DNA from: an uncultured Clostridia bacterium
GTDB lineage: Bacteria; Bacillota; Clostridia; TANB77; CAG-508
Reading direction: 5' to 3'
NCBI GenBank assembly: GCA_934162625.1
Contig: CAKPJM010000019.1
Coordinates: forward strand, 1-23,057
DNA: 23,057 bases
Part shown: positions 1 to 7,997 of the stretch, in pieces
How positions within the stretch are numbered: position 1 is the stretch's first letter
Layout: each line of letters begins with the position of its first letter
Program-made: the position numbers and the translations under genes
The notes under the pieces: generated by a model
What the model was told of the DNA's origin: nothing
Databases searched by the model: none
Seen by the model: only the letters and a program-made list of their open reading frames with translations

Positions 1-1665
1 CTTTTAGGATGTGCTACGTTTGCAATATTATATTTTGCAACAGATATTTTTAAATCTAATAAAGAAATGTTTTATAAATACATTTCTCAAATAAGTATGG
101 AGGATAAACTAGCTGATGACGAATATAGTAAATACCAGGAGAGACTAAAAAATGAAGACAATACTAATAAGGGAAATGTTTCTATAAGTGTTAAAGGAAA
201 CAATGAAGAAGTTATAAATGAAGAATTCGACTTTGAAACGAAATCAAAACCAGGAGAGGATTTTGCTAGTGCTAAAGTTGATATAAACCAAAACAATGAA
301 AAAAAATTGACAATTAATTATTTAAGAAATGAAGATTTATATGGATTAGAATTTGAGGATTTGATAAAACAATATATTGTTCTAGAAAATAACAATTTAA
401 AAGAGTTTGCACAAAAGCTAGGATTAAATAACACAATCATAGATAATATACCAGATAAACTAGAAATACAAGATAAAAAAGTGCTGAGCGAGGAAGAACA
501 AAAAGCAATAGAACAAATATTTAATAAATATATTAATATAGCAATAGCACAAATACCTAATGAAAGTTATTCTAAATTAAAAAATGAAAGTATTACTCTC
601 GACGATAAAGAACTAAGTGCAGATGGATATCAACTTACAATTAGCAGTGATTTATTAAAAGAAATTTTAATAAAAGTACTAAACTCAATGAAAGAAGATG
701 AAGAGGTATATAATTTATTAAGTAAATTAAGTAAGACTGAATTTAATTTGGAAAATTACAAAGAAACAATCCAATCATCAATAGATGCAATTTCACAAGA
801 AAATATTAAAATTAACATATCTTTAAAGGTATATAAGCAAGGCAAAAAAACTATAAAACTAGTTGGTACAATAAAATCAGAAGAAGAAAACGGAAGTCTA
901 GAATTTGCAATAGAAAAACTTGAAGATAAATATAATTTCTTACTAGATATTACTAGTGATGATAGTAAAACAAATATAAGCTTTAATTTGAATAAAAATA
1001 TAGATGTTCAAGAAAAAGAAGATATATTGTGTAGTGTTCTAATGAATCAAAACAATAAAGAGGTAGCAAATGTAAAAATCGAATCTTTAAGAGAAGGAAA
1101 ACTGGATTCACAAAATATTAAAAATAGTTTTAAGCTAGATATTAATTTGTCACAAGAAAAAATAAATATTAATCTAGCATATGACAATACGAAGAATTTT
1201 GGTGAAAATATAGAAACAGAAAAAATTAAAGAAAAAGACTATGCTACAATAAATCAATTTGACGCTGAACAAATAAGTAATTTAACTAAAAACTTAATAA
1301 CAATGATATACGAGAAAATAGATAAAGAAAATACCATTTTGGGATTAATAGAAATGACAATGACAAACAACAGCCTATATACAGAGGCAAGAAAAGCAGC
1401 ACAAGAGAATGAAGGATTAATACAAGAGCAAACAATGGAAATAGCGGAAATGTTTAATTATAAATTTACTCCATATGAAGGAATACAAAGTGGTGCTAGT
1501 GTTAAGACTTTGATTAGTGCTATAGAGCAAAGTAATATAACAGATCCTACACACAAAATAGACTATAATAATACAATAACAAACATAGAATCTAGTAAAA
1601 AATATAATATTTCTTTTGAAAAAGATAGTGAAGGATATATTAGTAAGGCCATAATAGAAGAATGA
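1..1665 (+). CDS. Membrane-anchored protein of unknown function, 5' end outside window
   Basis: The frame is open from the first base to a TGA at 1663-1665, giving 554 visible residues; the start codon lies upstream of the window. The first ~18 visible residues (LLGCATFAILYFAT...) are a hydrophobic membrane segment. The remaining ~530 residues are hydrophilic, rich in Lys, Glu, Asn and Ile, with no Cys-rich or catalytic motif that I recognise. This suggests a single membrane anchor with a large domain on one side, probably extracytoplasmic. The alternation of short polar and hydrophobic stretches in the middle looks like beta-rich repeats, but that is an impression only. A methionine at 67 could be taken as the start, but it would cut off the membrane segment and has no good ribosome binding site. 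No CGG codon is in frame. Function unknown. Confidence 0.75.
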   Translation, partial: LLGCATFAILYFATDIFKSNKEMFYKYISQISMEDKLADDEYSKYQERLKNEDNTNKGNVSISVKGNNEEVINEEFDFETKSKPGEDFASAKVDINQNNEKKLTINYLRNEDLYGLEFEDLIKQYIVLENNNLKEFAQKLGLNNTIIDNIPDKLEIQDKKVLSEEEQKAIEQIFNKYINIAIAQIPNESYSKLKNESITLDDKELSADGYQLTISSDLLKEILIKVLNSMKEDEEVYNLLSKLSKTEFNLENYKETIQSSIDAISQENIKINISLKVYKQGKKTIKLVGTIKSEEENGSLEFAIEKLEDKYNFLLDITSDDSKTNISFNLNKNIDVQEKEDILCSVLMNQNNKEVANVKIESLREGKLDSQNIKNSFKLDINLSQEKININLAYDNTKNFGENIETEKIKEKDYATINQFDAEQISNLTKNLITMIYEKIDKENTILGLIEMTMTNNSLYTEARKAAQENEGLIQEQTMEIAEMFNYKFTPYEGIQSGASVKTLISAIEQSNITDPTHKIDYNNTITNIESSKKYNISFEKDSEGYISKAIIEE

Positions 1666-1672
1666 TAAAATA

Positions 1673-1699
1673 TAAGAGGGTATTTAAATTGCCCTCTTA
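1673..1699 (+). terminator. Weak hairpin downstream of the first gene
   Basis: TAAGAGGG (1673-1680) pairs with CCCTCTTA (1692-1699), starting 7 nt after the stop codon. It is followed by A's rather than a T run, so it is a weak terminator candidate on the plus strand. Confidence 0.4.
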
Positions 1700-1716
1700 A
1701 AAAATGCAAAAAAATG

Positions 1717-1745
1717 TTGATAAAAAGTGTTTTTTAATATATTAT
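1717..1745 (+). promoter_or_regulatory. SigA-type promoter for smc
   Basis: TTGATA (1717-1722), a 17-nt spacer, then TATTAT (1740-1745). The imperfect palindrome at 1765-1790 lies between this promoter and the smc start and would form a hairpin in the 5' UTR. Confidence 0.55.
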
Positions 1746-1821
1746 ATATATTAAATTAATGTTTAGGGGCAGACAAAGCCGTCCGCCCTTAAAATTTGTC
1801 AAAAACGAAAAGGTGAAAAAG

Positions 1822-4800
1822 ATGTACTTAAAAAGATTAGAGTTGCAAGGATTTAAATCGTTTGCAGATAAAACAGTATTAGAATTTATGCCAGGTATTA
1901 CAACAGTAATAGGACCAAACGGCTCTGGAAAAAGTAATATATCAGATAGTATAAGATGGGTGCTTGGAGAACAAAGCATGAAATCTTTAAGAGGGGCAAA
2001 GTCTGAAGATATAATATTTGCTGGAACACAAAGTAGAAAATCTTTAGGGTTTGCAGAAGCCTCAATAGTAATAGATAACTCTGATGGAAAATTACCAATA
2101 GAGTATTCAGAGGTTACAGTTACAAGAAGAATATATAGAAGCGGAGAGTCTGGATACTATATAAATAAAACTCCTTGCAGATTAAAAGATGTACTAGAAC
2201 TATTTATGGACACAGGAATTGGAAAAGATGGATATTCAATAATAGGACAAGGCAAAATAGATGAAATATTAAGTAACAAATCAGAAGATAGACGTGCAAT
2301 ATTTGAAGAAGCTGCTGGAATTGTAAAATATAGAACAAGAAAAAATGATTCTGAAAAAAAGCTAGAACAAACTAAAGTAAATCTTTTGAGAATAAATGAT
2401 ATTTTATCAGAAATAGAAGTAAATATTGAACCATTAAAGAAACAATCTGAAAAGGCAAAGAAGTTTTTAGATTTGAGAGAAGAATTAAAAGGAATAGAAA
2501 TAGGTCTATTTCTATTTAACATAGATAATTATAAAGAAAAAATAGCTGAAATTACAAAAGATATTGATATCTTTGTGAGCCAAAATGCTAATGAAGAAGC
2601 TAGAATGCAAGATAGTCAAAATTCAAAAGAAAAATTGAAAAAAGCTATAGATGAGATTACATTAAAAATAGAAGAAACCCAAAATTTGGGATTTGAAATG
2701 AGTAAAAAGCAAGAAAAAATAAATTCAGATATTAGCATTGCAAATGAGAGAATATCAAACAACAAAGAAAATTATGAAAGATATTTAGAAGAAATAGAAG
2801 AAATAACATTAAGAATAACAGAACTAGAAGATGAAAAAAAACAAAGATTGGATAAGAAAAATAATTTATTTTCAAATAGAGAAAAATTTTCAAAAGAACT
2901 AGAAGAAAAAGAGTTAGAACTAGAAAAATTAACTTCTAAATTATCGACAGAAGAAAAAGTAATAGAAGAAAAAAAGAAAAGGGCAGAAGAAAATACCGAT
3001 TTAAAATATGAAAAAGCTACATTAATAAACACCCAAGAAGTAAATTATGAAAATTTAGAAAAAAGAGAAAAAGTAGTAAAAAACGAAATATCAAATACAA
3101 TATCAGAATTAGATCAAAAAAGACTAGAAAAAAATGAGATATCAAAAAGCTTTTATGAAATAGAAGCAAAAAGAAATGAAACAAGTAAAAAGCTAGAAGA
3201 AATCAATAATAAAAGACAAACAAGCATTGAAAAACTAAAACAATATCAAGATAAAATAAATGCATTATCTACAGATTTAAGAGTTAAAGAATCAAAGCTA
3301 AAGTTTCTAAGTGATATGGAAAGAGAAAAAGAAGGTTATATAAGAAGTGTAAAATCTTTGCTATTAGATTGCGATAAGGATTCAAACTTAAAAAAAGGCA
3401 TGCATGGAGTTTTGGCAAATATATTAACTGTTCCAAAAGAATATGAAACAGCAATAGAAATGACCTTGGGACAAACACTTCAAAATATAGTAACAGATAC
3501 AGAAGAAGATGCAAAAAAATTGATAGAACATTTAAGAAAAAATAACTTAGGAAGAGCTTCATTCTTACCAATAGCTTCTGTAAAAGGTAAAAAAGTAGAT
3601 AGACTAATAAAAAACAATTTGAGTGGTGTAATAGGAATTGCAGCAGACTTAGTAAAAGTAAATAAAAAATATGAAGGAATAATTTTAAATTTACTAGGAA
3701 GAACAGTAATAGTAGACAATATGGAAACTGCAATAATTCTTGCAAGACAGAACAGTTATGGTTTTAGAATAGTTACTTTAAAGGGAGATGTAGTAAACCC
3801 AAGCGGAGCAATAACAGGAGGATCAACAACAGTAAAAACTAATAACATAATTGGTAGAACATCACAAATACAAGAACTAGAAAAAGAAATAAAAACTTTA
3901 AATAAGAAAATAGAGAATTTAGAAAACGAAAAGTCAGAATACGAAAAATCCGAAGAAGATGTTGTAGAAGAAGTAATGGGATTAGAGCATACTATGCAGG
4001 ACACAGAAATAGTATATGCTACAGAAAAACAAAAGGTTGTATCAATAGAAGAAAATATAGAAAGATTAGAAAACAGACTTAATACTCTTAGAGAAGAACT
4101 AAAAGAAATAGATGAAAAAAAGAAAGAAAGCGTAAATGAAAAACAAAATCTTGAACAAGAAATAGAAGAGCTAGTAAAGGAAATAGAAGATTTAAATACT
4201 GAAATAAAAACATATGCAGACAAAAACAAAGATAATCAAAAATATATAGATGACTTAAACTTTGATATTACTAATTTAAAAATATCTGTTAGTTCATTTG
4301 ATGAGAGCACTACATCTATTGATGAAATGCTACAAAGAATTGATCAAGATATAGAAAATAACAAAACAAGTATAGAGAATAAAAAGGCATTAAGAGAAAA
4401 AATAACAGAAGATAATAAAATTTTAGAAGAACAAATATTATCTTTAAATGAACAAATAGAGCAAATGAAACAAGAAGTTAAAGATAGCGGAGGAAAAGTA
4501 GAAGAACTAAAGAACGAGAGAATTGCTAAAAATGAAGAGTTAAATAAAACAGAAGAAGAAATTGCAAACCAATTTAAAGTAATTGAAGATTTAAAAGCAC
4601 AAATAACAAAACAAGAAGTTAAAAAATCTAAAATAGAATACGAATTAGAACAGATTATAAATAAAATGTGGGAAGACTATGAAATAACACCAAATAACAT
4701 TGAAGGGGAATATAAAAAACCTGAAAATGTAAGTGAGACTACTAAAAAAGTAAAACATTTAAGAGACGAAATAAAATCTTTAGGAAGCATTAATATAGAT

Positions 4801-5373
4801 TCTATAGAAGAATATAAACAGACAAAAGAAAGATATGACTTTATGTGCGAACAACGACTAGATTTAGAAGATTCTAGTAATAAACTAAGAAAAGTAATAC
4901 AAGATATGACGAAAATAATGAAAGAGCAATTTGAAACACAGTTTAAAATTATAAATAGAAATTTTGGAGAAGTATTTAGTGAACTTTTTGGAGGAGGAAA
5001 AGCAGAATTAAAACTTGCTGACGAAAATAATATATTAGAATGCGGAATAGACATAGAAGTACAACCACCAGGAAAGAAACTTCAAAGCATGACTCTTTTA
5101 TCAGGAGGAGAAAAAGCATTTACAGCAATAGCATTATTATTTGCAATATTAAAGATTAACCCAGCTCCATTCTGCGTACTAGATGAAATAGAAGCTGCTT
5201 TAGATGATGTTAATGTTTATAGATTTGCAGATTACTTAAAAAAATTTACAAAAGAAACACAATTCTTAGTAATAACACATAGAAAAGGAACAATGGAAGC
5301 AGCAGACACTGTATATGGAATAACAATGGAAGAAAACGGAATATCAAAACTTCTTTCAATGAAATTAAAATAA
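1822..5373 (+). CDS. smc: Chromosome partition protein SMC
   Basis: ATPase of the SMC-ScpAB condensin, which loads near the origin and compacts and segregates the chromosome. The 1183-aa protein has the standard order. An N-terminal ABC head carries Walker A GPNGSGKS at residues 31-38. A long coiled coil rich in Glu, Lys and Leu follows. The central hinge sits at roughly residues 525-690 (the GVLANILTVPKEYE region to GGSTTVKT), followed by the returning coil. The C-terminal head has the signature LSGGEKA at ~1093-1099 and Walker B CVLDEIEAALDD at ~1118-1129. I chose ATG 1822 because AAGGTGA sits ~7 nt upstream and the family begins with MYLKRLELQGFKSF; an in-frame ATG at 1759 would add 21 non-conserved residues translated from a repeat. 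The often-seen upstream neighbour rnc is absent. No CGG codon occurs in 1183 codons. Confidence 0.98.
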   Translation: MYLKRLELQGFKSFADKTVLEFMPGITTVIGPNGSGKSNISDSIRWVLGEQSMKSLRGAKSEDIIFAGTQSRKSLGFAEASIVIDNSDGKLPIEYSEVTVTRRIYRSGESGYYINKTPCRLKDVLELFMDTGIGKDGYSIIGQGKIDEILSNKSEDRRAIFEEAAGIVKYRTRKNDSEKKLEQTKVNLLRINDILSEIEVNIEPLKKQSEKAKKFLDLREELKGIEIGLFLFNIDNYKEKIAEITKDIDIFVSQNANEEARMQDSQNSKEKLKKAIDEITLKIEETQNLGFEMSKKQEKINSDISIANERISNNKENYERYLEEIEEITLRITELEDEKKQRLDKKNNLFSNREKFSKELEEKELELEKLTSKLSTEEKVIEEKKKRAEENTDLKYEKATLINTQEVNYENLEKREKVVKNEISNTISELDQKRLEKNEISKSFYEIEAKRNETSKKLEEINNKRQTSIEKLKQYQDKINALSTDLRVKESKLKFLSDMEREKEGYIRSVKSLLLDCDKDSNLKKGMHGVLANILTVPKEYETAIEMTLGQTLQNIVTDTEEDAKKLIEHLRKNNLGRASFLPIASVKGKKVDRLIKNNLSGVIGIAADLVKVNKKYEGIILNLLGRTVIVDNMETAIILARQNSYGFRIVTLKGDVVNPSGAITGGSTTVKTNNIIGRTSQIQELEKEIKTLNKKIENLENEKSEYEKSEEDVVEEVMGLEHTMQDTEIVYATEKQKVVSIEENIERLENRLNTLREELKEIDEKKKESVNEKQNLEQEIEELVKEIEDLNTEIKTYADKNKDNQKYIDDLNFDITNLKISVSSFDESTTSIDEMLQRIDQDIENNKTSIENKKALREKITEDNKILEEQILSLNEQIEQMKQEVKDSGGKVEELKNERIAKNEELNKTEEEIANQFKVIEDLKAQITKQEVKKSKIEYELEQIINKMWEDYEITPNNIEGEYKKPENVSETTKKVKHLRDEIKSLGSINIDSIEEYKQTKERYDFMCEQRLDLEDSSNKLRKVIQDMTKIMKEQFETQFKIINRNFGEVFSELFGGGKAELKLADENNILECGIDIEVQPPGKKLQSMTLLSGGEKAFTAIALLFAILKINPAPFCVLDEIEAALDDVNVYRFADYLKKFTKETQFLVITHRKGTMEAADTVYGITMEENGISKLLSMKLK

Positions 5374-5377
5374 ATGA

Positions 5378-5407
5378 TTGACAAAAGAGCTTGTATTATG
5401 GTAAAAT
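5378..5407 (+). promoter_or_regulatory. Promoter of the rplU-rpmA operon
   Basis: A perfect TTGACA (5378-5383), an 18-nt spacer and TAAAAT (5402-5407) with an extended -10 TGG. It starts 4 nt after the smc stop codon, so the ribosomal protein operon has its own strong promoter. Confidence 0.8.
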
Positions 5408-5414
5408 ATTTATC

Positions 5415-5483
5415 TGTAAGCCGCATAAGCTAGGTCATAAAGGCGAAAGCTACCTAGGTTTAATCTTAGCGAGTATTAATAAT
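5415..5483 (+). promoter_or_regulatory. L21-type leader (autoregulatory 5' UTR structure)
   Basis: Between promoter and rplU lies a compact foldable leader. CGC (5422-5424) and TAAG (5426-5429) pair with CTTA (5465-5468) and GCG (5469-5471). Directly inside, CTAGGT (5430-5435) pairs with ACCTAG (5452-5457). Position and shape fit the Firmicutes L21 leader family, which is thought to bind L21 and repress its own operon. Assignment to that exact family is from context, not from a covariance search. Confidence 0.65.
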
Positions 5484-5499
5484 GGAGGTCGTATAAAGA

Positions 5500-5925
5500 A
5501 TGTACGCATTAATTGAAGCTTGTGGAAAGCAATACAAAGTAGAAGAAAAAGACGTAGTATTTTTTGAAAAATTAGATGCAGAAGAAGGAAAAAAAGTTAC
5601 TTTTGATAAAGTAATATTAGTATCTGATAATGGAAAAGTACAAGTTGGTAACCCTTACGTAAAAGGTGTTAAAGTAGAAGGTAAAGTAGTAGCTCATGGA
5701 AAAGGTAAAAAAATTATCGTTTTCAAAATGAAAGCTAAAAAGAATGAAAGAAAGAAACAAGGACATAGACAACCTTATACAAAAGTAGAAATAACATCAA
5801 TAAAAACTGCAACAGCTAAAGCTGAAAAAGCAGAAACAGCTGAGAAACCAGCAGCAAAAAAAACAACAACTAAAGCTACAACAACAAAGAAAACTGCTAC
5901 AAAAAAAGAAGAAGTAAAAGAGTAG
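5500..5925 (+). CDS. rplU: 50S ribosomal protein L21 with an extended C-terminal tail
   Basis: L21 binds 23S rRNA in the large subunit. Residues 1-~103 are a standard L21 (starts MYALIEACGKQYKVEE; the rRNA-binding KMKAKKNERKKQGHRQPYT is at about 77-95). The protein is 141 aa rather than the usual ~103. The extra ~38 residues are a low-complexity tail of Ala, Lys, Thr and Glu ending KKEEVKE, probably disordered. ATG 5500 has GGAGGT 10 nt upstream. It is cotranscribed with rpmA, 49 nt downstream. The prp gene that normally lies between the two in Firmicutes is missing. Confidence 0.97.
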   Translation: MYALIEACGKQYKVEEKDVVFFEKLDAEEGKKVTFDKVILVSDNGKVQVGNPYVKGVKVEGKVVAHGKGKKIIVFKMKAKKNERKKQGHRQPYTKVEITSIKTATAKAEKAETAEKPAAKKTTTKATTTKKTATKKEEVKE

Positions 5926-5974
5926 TAACTAAAAAACAATAGATTGTAGTAAACGTGAAGGGAGTGAATTATAA

Positions 5975-6238
5975 ATGGCACATAAAAAAGGGCAAGGTAG
6001 TGTTAAAAACGGTAGAGACAGTGAGTCAAAACGTTTAGGAGTAAAAAGAGCAGACGGACAATTCGTTCTTGCTGGAAATATATTAGTAAGACAAAGAGGA
6101 ACAAAAATGCATCCAGGAGTTAATGTAAAAAAAGGTTCTGATGATACTTTATTTGCATTAGTAGATGGAACAGTTAAGTTCGAAAGAAAAGGTAAAGACA
6201 AAAAACAAGTAAGTGTTTACCCAGTAGAAAATAATTAA
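5975..6238 (+). CDS. rpmA: 50S ribosomal protein L27, no N-terminal extension
   Basis: L27 lies at the peptidyl-transferase centre, with its N-terminus reaching toward the P-site tRNA. The 87-aa protein starts MAHKKGQGSVKNGRDSESKR, which matches the mature or proteobacterial-type N-terminus. Most Firmicutes make L27 with a short extension (ending near F-F-A-S) that the protease Prp removes; here it is absent. An AAGGGAGTGA Shine-Dalgarno precedes ATG 5975 at a normal distance, so the short start is real and no longer in-frame start is visible. Second gene of the L21 operon, ending at a good terminator. Confidence 0.98.
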   Translation: MAHKKGQGSVKNGRDSESKRLGVKRADGQFVLAGNILVRQRGTKMHPGVNVKKGSDDTLFALVDGTVKFERKGKDKKQVSVYPVENN

Positions 6239-6242
6239 TTTT

Positions 6243-6278
6243 AAAAACTCTTCAATACATTTGGAGAGTTTTTTGTTT
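6243..6278 (+). terminator. Rho-independent terminator after rpmA
   Basis: AAACTCTTC (6245-6253) pairs with GGAGAGTTT (6263-6271) allowing one G-U pair, followed by a T-rich run to 6278. Confidence 0.85.
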
Positions 6279-6300
6279 AATTTTAATCAAAAATGTGATG

Positions 6301-6412
6301 CAAATATTGTAGGGGCGGGGCTCTGTACCCGCCCGTAAAATTATCAAAAAGATAATTGCAAATGTTATATGGGGCGTCATCTTTGGTAAACCGCAACGCA
6401 TTGAAGGAAATT
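6301..6412. repeat. Family A palindromic repeat copy and adjoining repeat-like sequence
   Basis: TGCAAATATTGTAGGGGCGG begins a family A copy; GGGCGGG (6313-6319) pairs with CCCGCCC (6328-6334), and TTATC/GATAA (6341-6355) forms a second small hairpin. GC content is far above the surroundings. The following segment (6372-6412, GGGGCGTCATCTTTGG...) looks like another degraded dispersed element, but no second copy lies in this window. No coding sequence is seen in the 6239-6511 gap. Confidence 0.6.
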
Positions 6413-6447
6413 CTAGGAAATGCAAATAATTTTTCAATTTGGTTTTA

Positions 6448-6476
6448 TTGTAATAATGTGAAAAGTAGTATATAAT
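6448..6476 (+). promoter_or_regulatory. Promoter of trpS
   Basis: TTGTAA (6448-6453), a 17-nt spacer and a perfect TATAAT (6471-6476). The expected start, near 6483, is about 29 nt before the ATG, so there is no room for a T-box leader. Confidence 0.75.
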
Positions 6477-6511
6477 GTATAAATCAATTAATAAATCTAG
6501 GAGTGATGTAT

Positions 6512-7501
6512 ATGAGTAAAAAAATAATATTAAGTGGAATACAAGCAACAGGAAGATTAACATTAGGTAATTATCTAGGAGCAATAGATAATTGGGTAAA
6601 AATGCAAGAAGAATATGACTGTTATTATATGATTGCAAATCTTCACTCTCTTACAGTTAGGAATGATCCAGAAGAATTAAAAAATAATACTTTAAGAATA
6701 CTTGCTATTTATATTGCAGCAGGACTAGATCCAGAAAAAAACACAATATTTATACAGTCGCAAGTAAAAGAACATGCAGAATTAGGATGGATATTAGATT
6801 GCTATACATATATGGGAGAATTATCAAGAATGACTCAATTTAAAGATAAATCAGCAAAACATGCAGACAACATAAACGCAGGTTTATTTACATATCCAGC
6901 ATTAATGGCAGCAGATATATTGCTTTACCAAGCAGATTTGGTTCCAGTGGGAGAAGACCAAAGGCAACATTTAGAAATAACAAGAGATATTGCAGAAAGG
7001 TTTAATAAATTATATGGCAAAACTTTTGTAATACCAGATGCATATGTAAGAAAATCAAGTGCAAGAATTATGGGACTTCAAGACCCAGAAAGCAAAATGA
7101 GTAAAAGCGCTAAAAATTTAAATGATGTAATATTTTTGGAAGATGAGCCAGAAGTAATACTTAAAAAATTTAAAAAGGCTGTAACAGATTCTGAGAACAA
7201 AGTTAGATTTGATCCTGAAGCCAAACCAGGTGTAAGCAACTTAATGCAAATATATTCAGCAATTAGAAATAAAACAATGGAAGAAATAGAAACAGAATTT
7301 GAAGGAAAAGGATATGGGGATTTTAAAACAGCAGTTGCAAACTCAGTTATAGAAAAATTAAAACCAATTCAAGACAAATATAAGGAGATCTTAAATAATA
7401 AAGAATATCTAGAAAAAGTATATACACAGGGTGCAGAAAATGCAAGGAAACTAGCATCAAAAACATTAGAAGATGTAAAAAGCAGAATTGGAATTTTATA
7501 A
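6512..7501 (+). CDS. trpS: Tryptophan--tRNA ligase
   Basis: Class I aminoacyl-tRNA synthetase charging tRNA-Trp in the cytoplasm. The 329-aa length is normal for the bacterial enzyme. The ATP-binding HIGH-equivalent is in the opening SGIQATGRLTLGNYLGAI (residues 8-25; TLGN in place of HxGN is common in TrpRS), and KMSKS is at 195-199. The tryptophan-pocket segment around DILLYQADLVPVGEDQRQH (135-153) is typical. ATG 6512 was chosen over the upstream GTG 6503 and ATG 6506 because TAGGAG sits at a proper distance from it and the family starts MSKKIILSG. It is a single-gene unit between rpmA and obg. Confidence 0.97.
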   Translation: MSKKIILSGIQATGRLTLGNYLGAIDNWVKMQEEYDCYYMIANLHSLTVRNDPEELKNNTLRILAIYIAAGLDPEKNTIFIQSQVKEHAELGWILDCYTYMGELSRMTQFKDKSAKHADNINAGLFTYPALMAADILLYQADLVPVGEDQRQHLEITRDIAERFNKLYGKTFVIPDAYVRKSSARIMGLQDPESKMSKSAKNLNDVIFLEDEPEVILKKFKKAVTDSENKVRFDPEAKPGVSNLMQIYSAIRNKTMEEIETEFEGKGYGDFKTAVANSVIEKLKPIQDKYKEILNNKEYLEKVYTQGAENARKLASKTLEDVKSRIGIL

Positions 7502-7700
7502 GAGCCTAATATGTTCAGACCCAAGTTGTATGAAATATATTGCAAACATTGTAGGGAGATTTTGTCCTCGGAGACTGGCAATAAATCGCAGAAATTGCTG
7601 TAGAAGTATCATTAGTTATTGAACAAAAACAGCATTATTACAAAAACATATATAAATAAAAAGGGAAATATTGACAATACAACAATTACATATTATAATA
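7502..7700. other. Gap without a gene; degraded repeat
   Basis: No coding sequence or convincing RNA gene is visible here. TATATTGCAAACATTGTAGGG (7539-7559) matches the left part of family A repeats (compare 10413-10435), but the palindromic right half has decayed (GGAGATTTTGTCCTC). Confidence 0.45.
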
Positions 7701-7712
7701 ATTAATGAAAAT

Positions 7713-7740
7713 AACTTAATGTAAGTTTTTCATTTGTGAA
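7713..7740 (-). pseudogene. Degenerate second copy of the 5' end of the tiny peptide gene
   Basis: 7713-7740 repeats 7826-7852 with a few differences, including the identical block TTCATTTGTGAA. On the minus strand both read TTCACAAATGAA. This copy codes only MKNLH before a stop, while the other copy (7777-7845) stays open for 22 codons. It lies beyond the terminator of the intact copy, so it is probably the leftover of a tandem duplication. Confidence 0.4.
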
Positions 7741-7744
7741 TAAA

Positions 7745-7773
7745 AAAGGCAGTAGCTGCAACTACTGCCTTTT
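7745..7773 (-). terminator. Terminator of the tiny minus-strand gene
   Basis: AAAAGGCAGTAG (7744-7755) pairs with CTACTGCCTTTT (7762-7773). Read on the minus strand the stem is followed by TTTTTTA, a canonical U tract, and it begins just after the TAA of the 22-codon ORF. On the plus strand it could also weakly stop trpS read-through. Confidence 0.8.
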
Positions 7774-7776
7774 GCC

Positions 7777-7845
7777 TTATGTATTAAATTCTTTTAATAT
7801 TAAAAGAATTAATAGTAAAGCAACTAACTTATGAAAGTTCTTCAT
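7777..7845 (-). CDS. 22-residue hydrophobic peptide (candidate membrane micropeptide or toxin-like)
   Basis: ATG 7845 to TAA 7777 on the minus strand encodes 22 residues. A basic start (MKNFHK) leads into an uninterrupted hydrophobic core of 11 Leu/Ile/Val/Ala residues (positions 7-17), then a polar end (KEFNT). AGAAAGGAGG lies 11 nt upstream, a strong extended -10 promoter is at 7890-7919, and a canonical terminator follows, so a complete transcription unit is visible. A hairpin in the 5' UTR overlaps the Shine-Dalgarno. The architecture resembles small membrane peptides, including type I toxins, but I recognise no family and see no antitoxin RNA. The core codons also form a perfect 24-bp palindrome (7787-7810), so the transcript could instead be a structured small RNA. 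Confidence 0.5.
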   Translation of the reverse strand: MKNFHKLVALLLILLILKEFNT

Positions 7846-7856
7846 TTGTGAAAAAA

Positions 7857-7882
7857 CCTCCTTTCTACCTTTGGGAGAAAGG
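7857..7882 (-). promoter_or_regulatory. 5' UTR hairpin overlapping the ribosome binding site of the tiny gene
   Basis: On the minus strand CCTTTCT (7882-7876) pairs with AGAAAGG (7866-7860), which is the first part of the AGAAAGGAGG Shine-Dalgarno. An alternative pairing, ACCTTT with AAAGGT, is also possible. Partial occlusion of the ribosome binding site is a plausible translation control. Confidence 0.5.
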
Positions 7883-7889
7883 TAAGGAC

Positions 7890-7919
7890 ATTATAACACA
7901 CTAAAAGACAAAATGTAAA
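7890..7919 (-). promoter_or_regulatory. Promoter of the tiny minus-strand gene
   Basis: On the minus strand: TTTACA (7919-7914), an 18-nt spacer, then TGT-TATAAT, an extended -10 with the hexamer at 7895-7890. It is divergent from the obg promoter at 7940-7968. Confidence 0.7.
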
Positions 7920-7939
7920 TATATGGAAAAGGAAAAATG

Positions 7940-7968
7940 TTGTAATTATTATAAAAATGATATATAAT
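7940..7968 (+). promoter_or_regulatory. Promoter of obg
   Basis: TTGTAA (7940-7945), 17 nt, TATAAT (7963-7968), the same arrangement as the trpS promoter. Confidence 0.7.
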
Positions 7969-7997
7969 AATGAAAAATAAATTCAGGGAGAAGAATA

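Noticed and set aside
1759..1821. Upstream start of SMC adding 21 residues
   Set aside because: The extra residues come from a palindromic repeat; the conserved start and the Shine-Dalgarno favour 1822.
3284..4229. Long antisense ORFs within smc
   Set aside because: They are mirror frames of an A-rich coiled-coil gene, rich in Leu, Phe and Ser, without start signals.
6483..6511. T-box leader upstream of trpS
   Set aside because: Only about 29 nt lie between the predicted transcript start and the ATG, and no T-box sequence is present.
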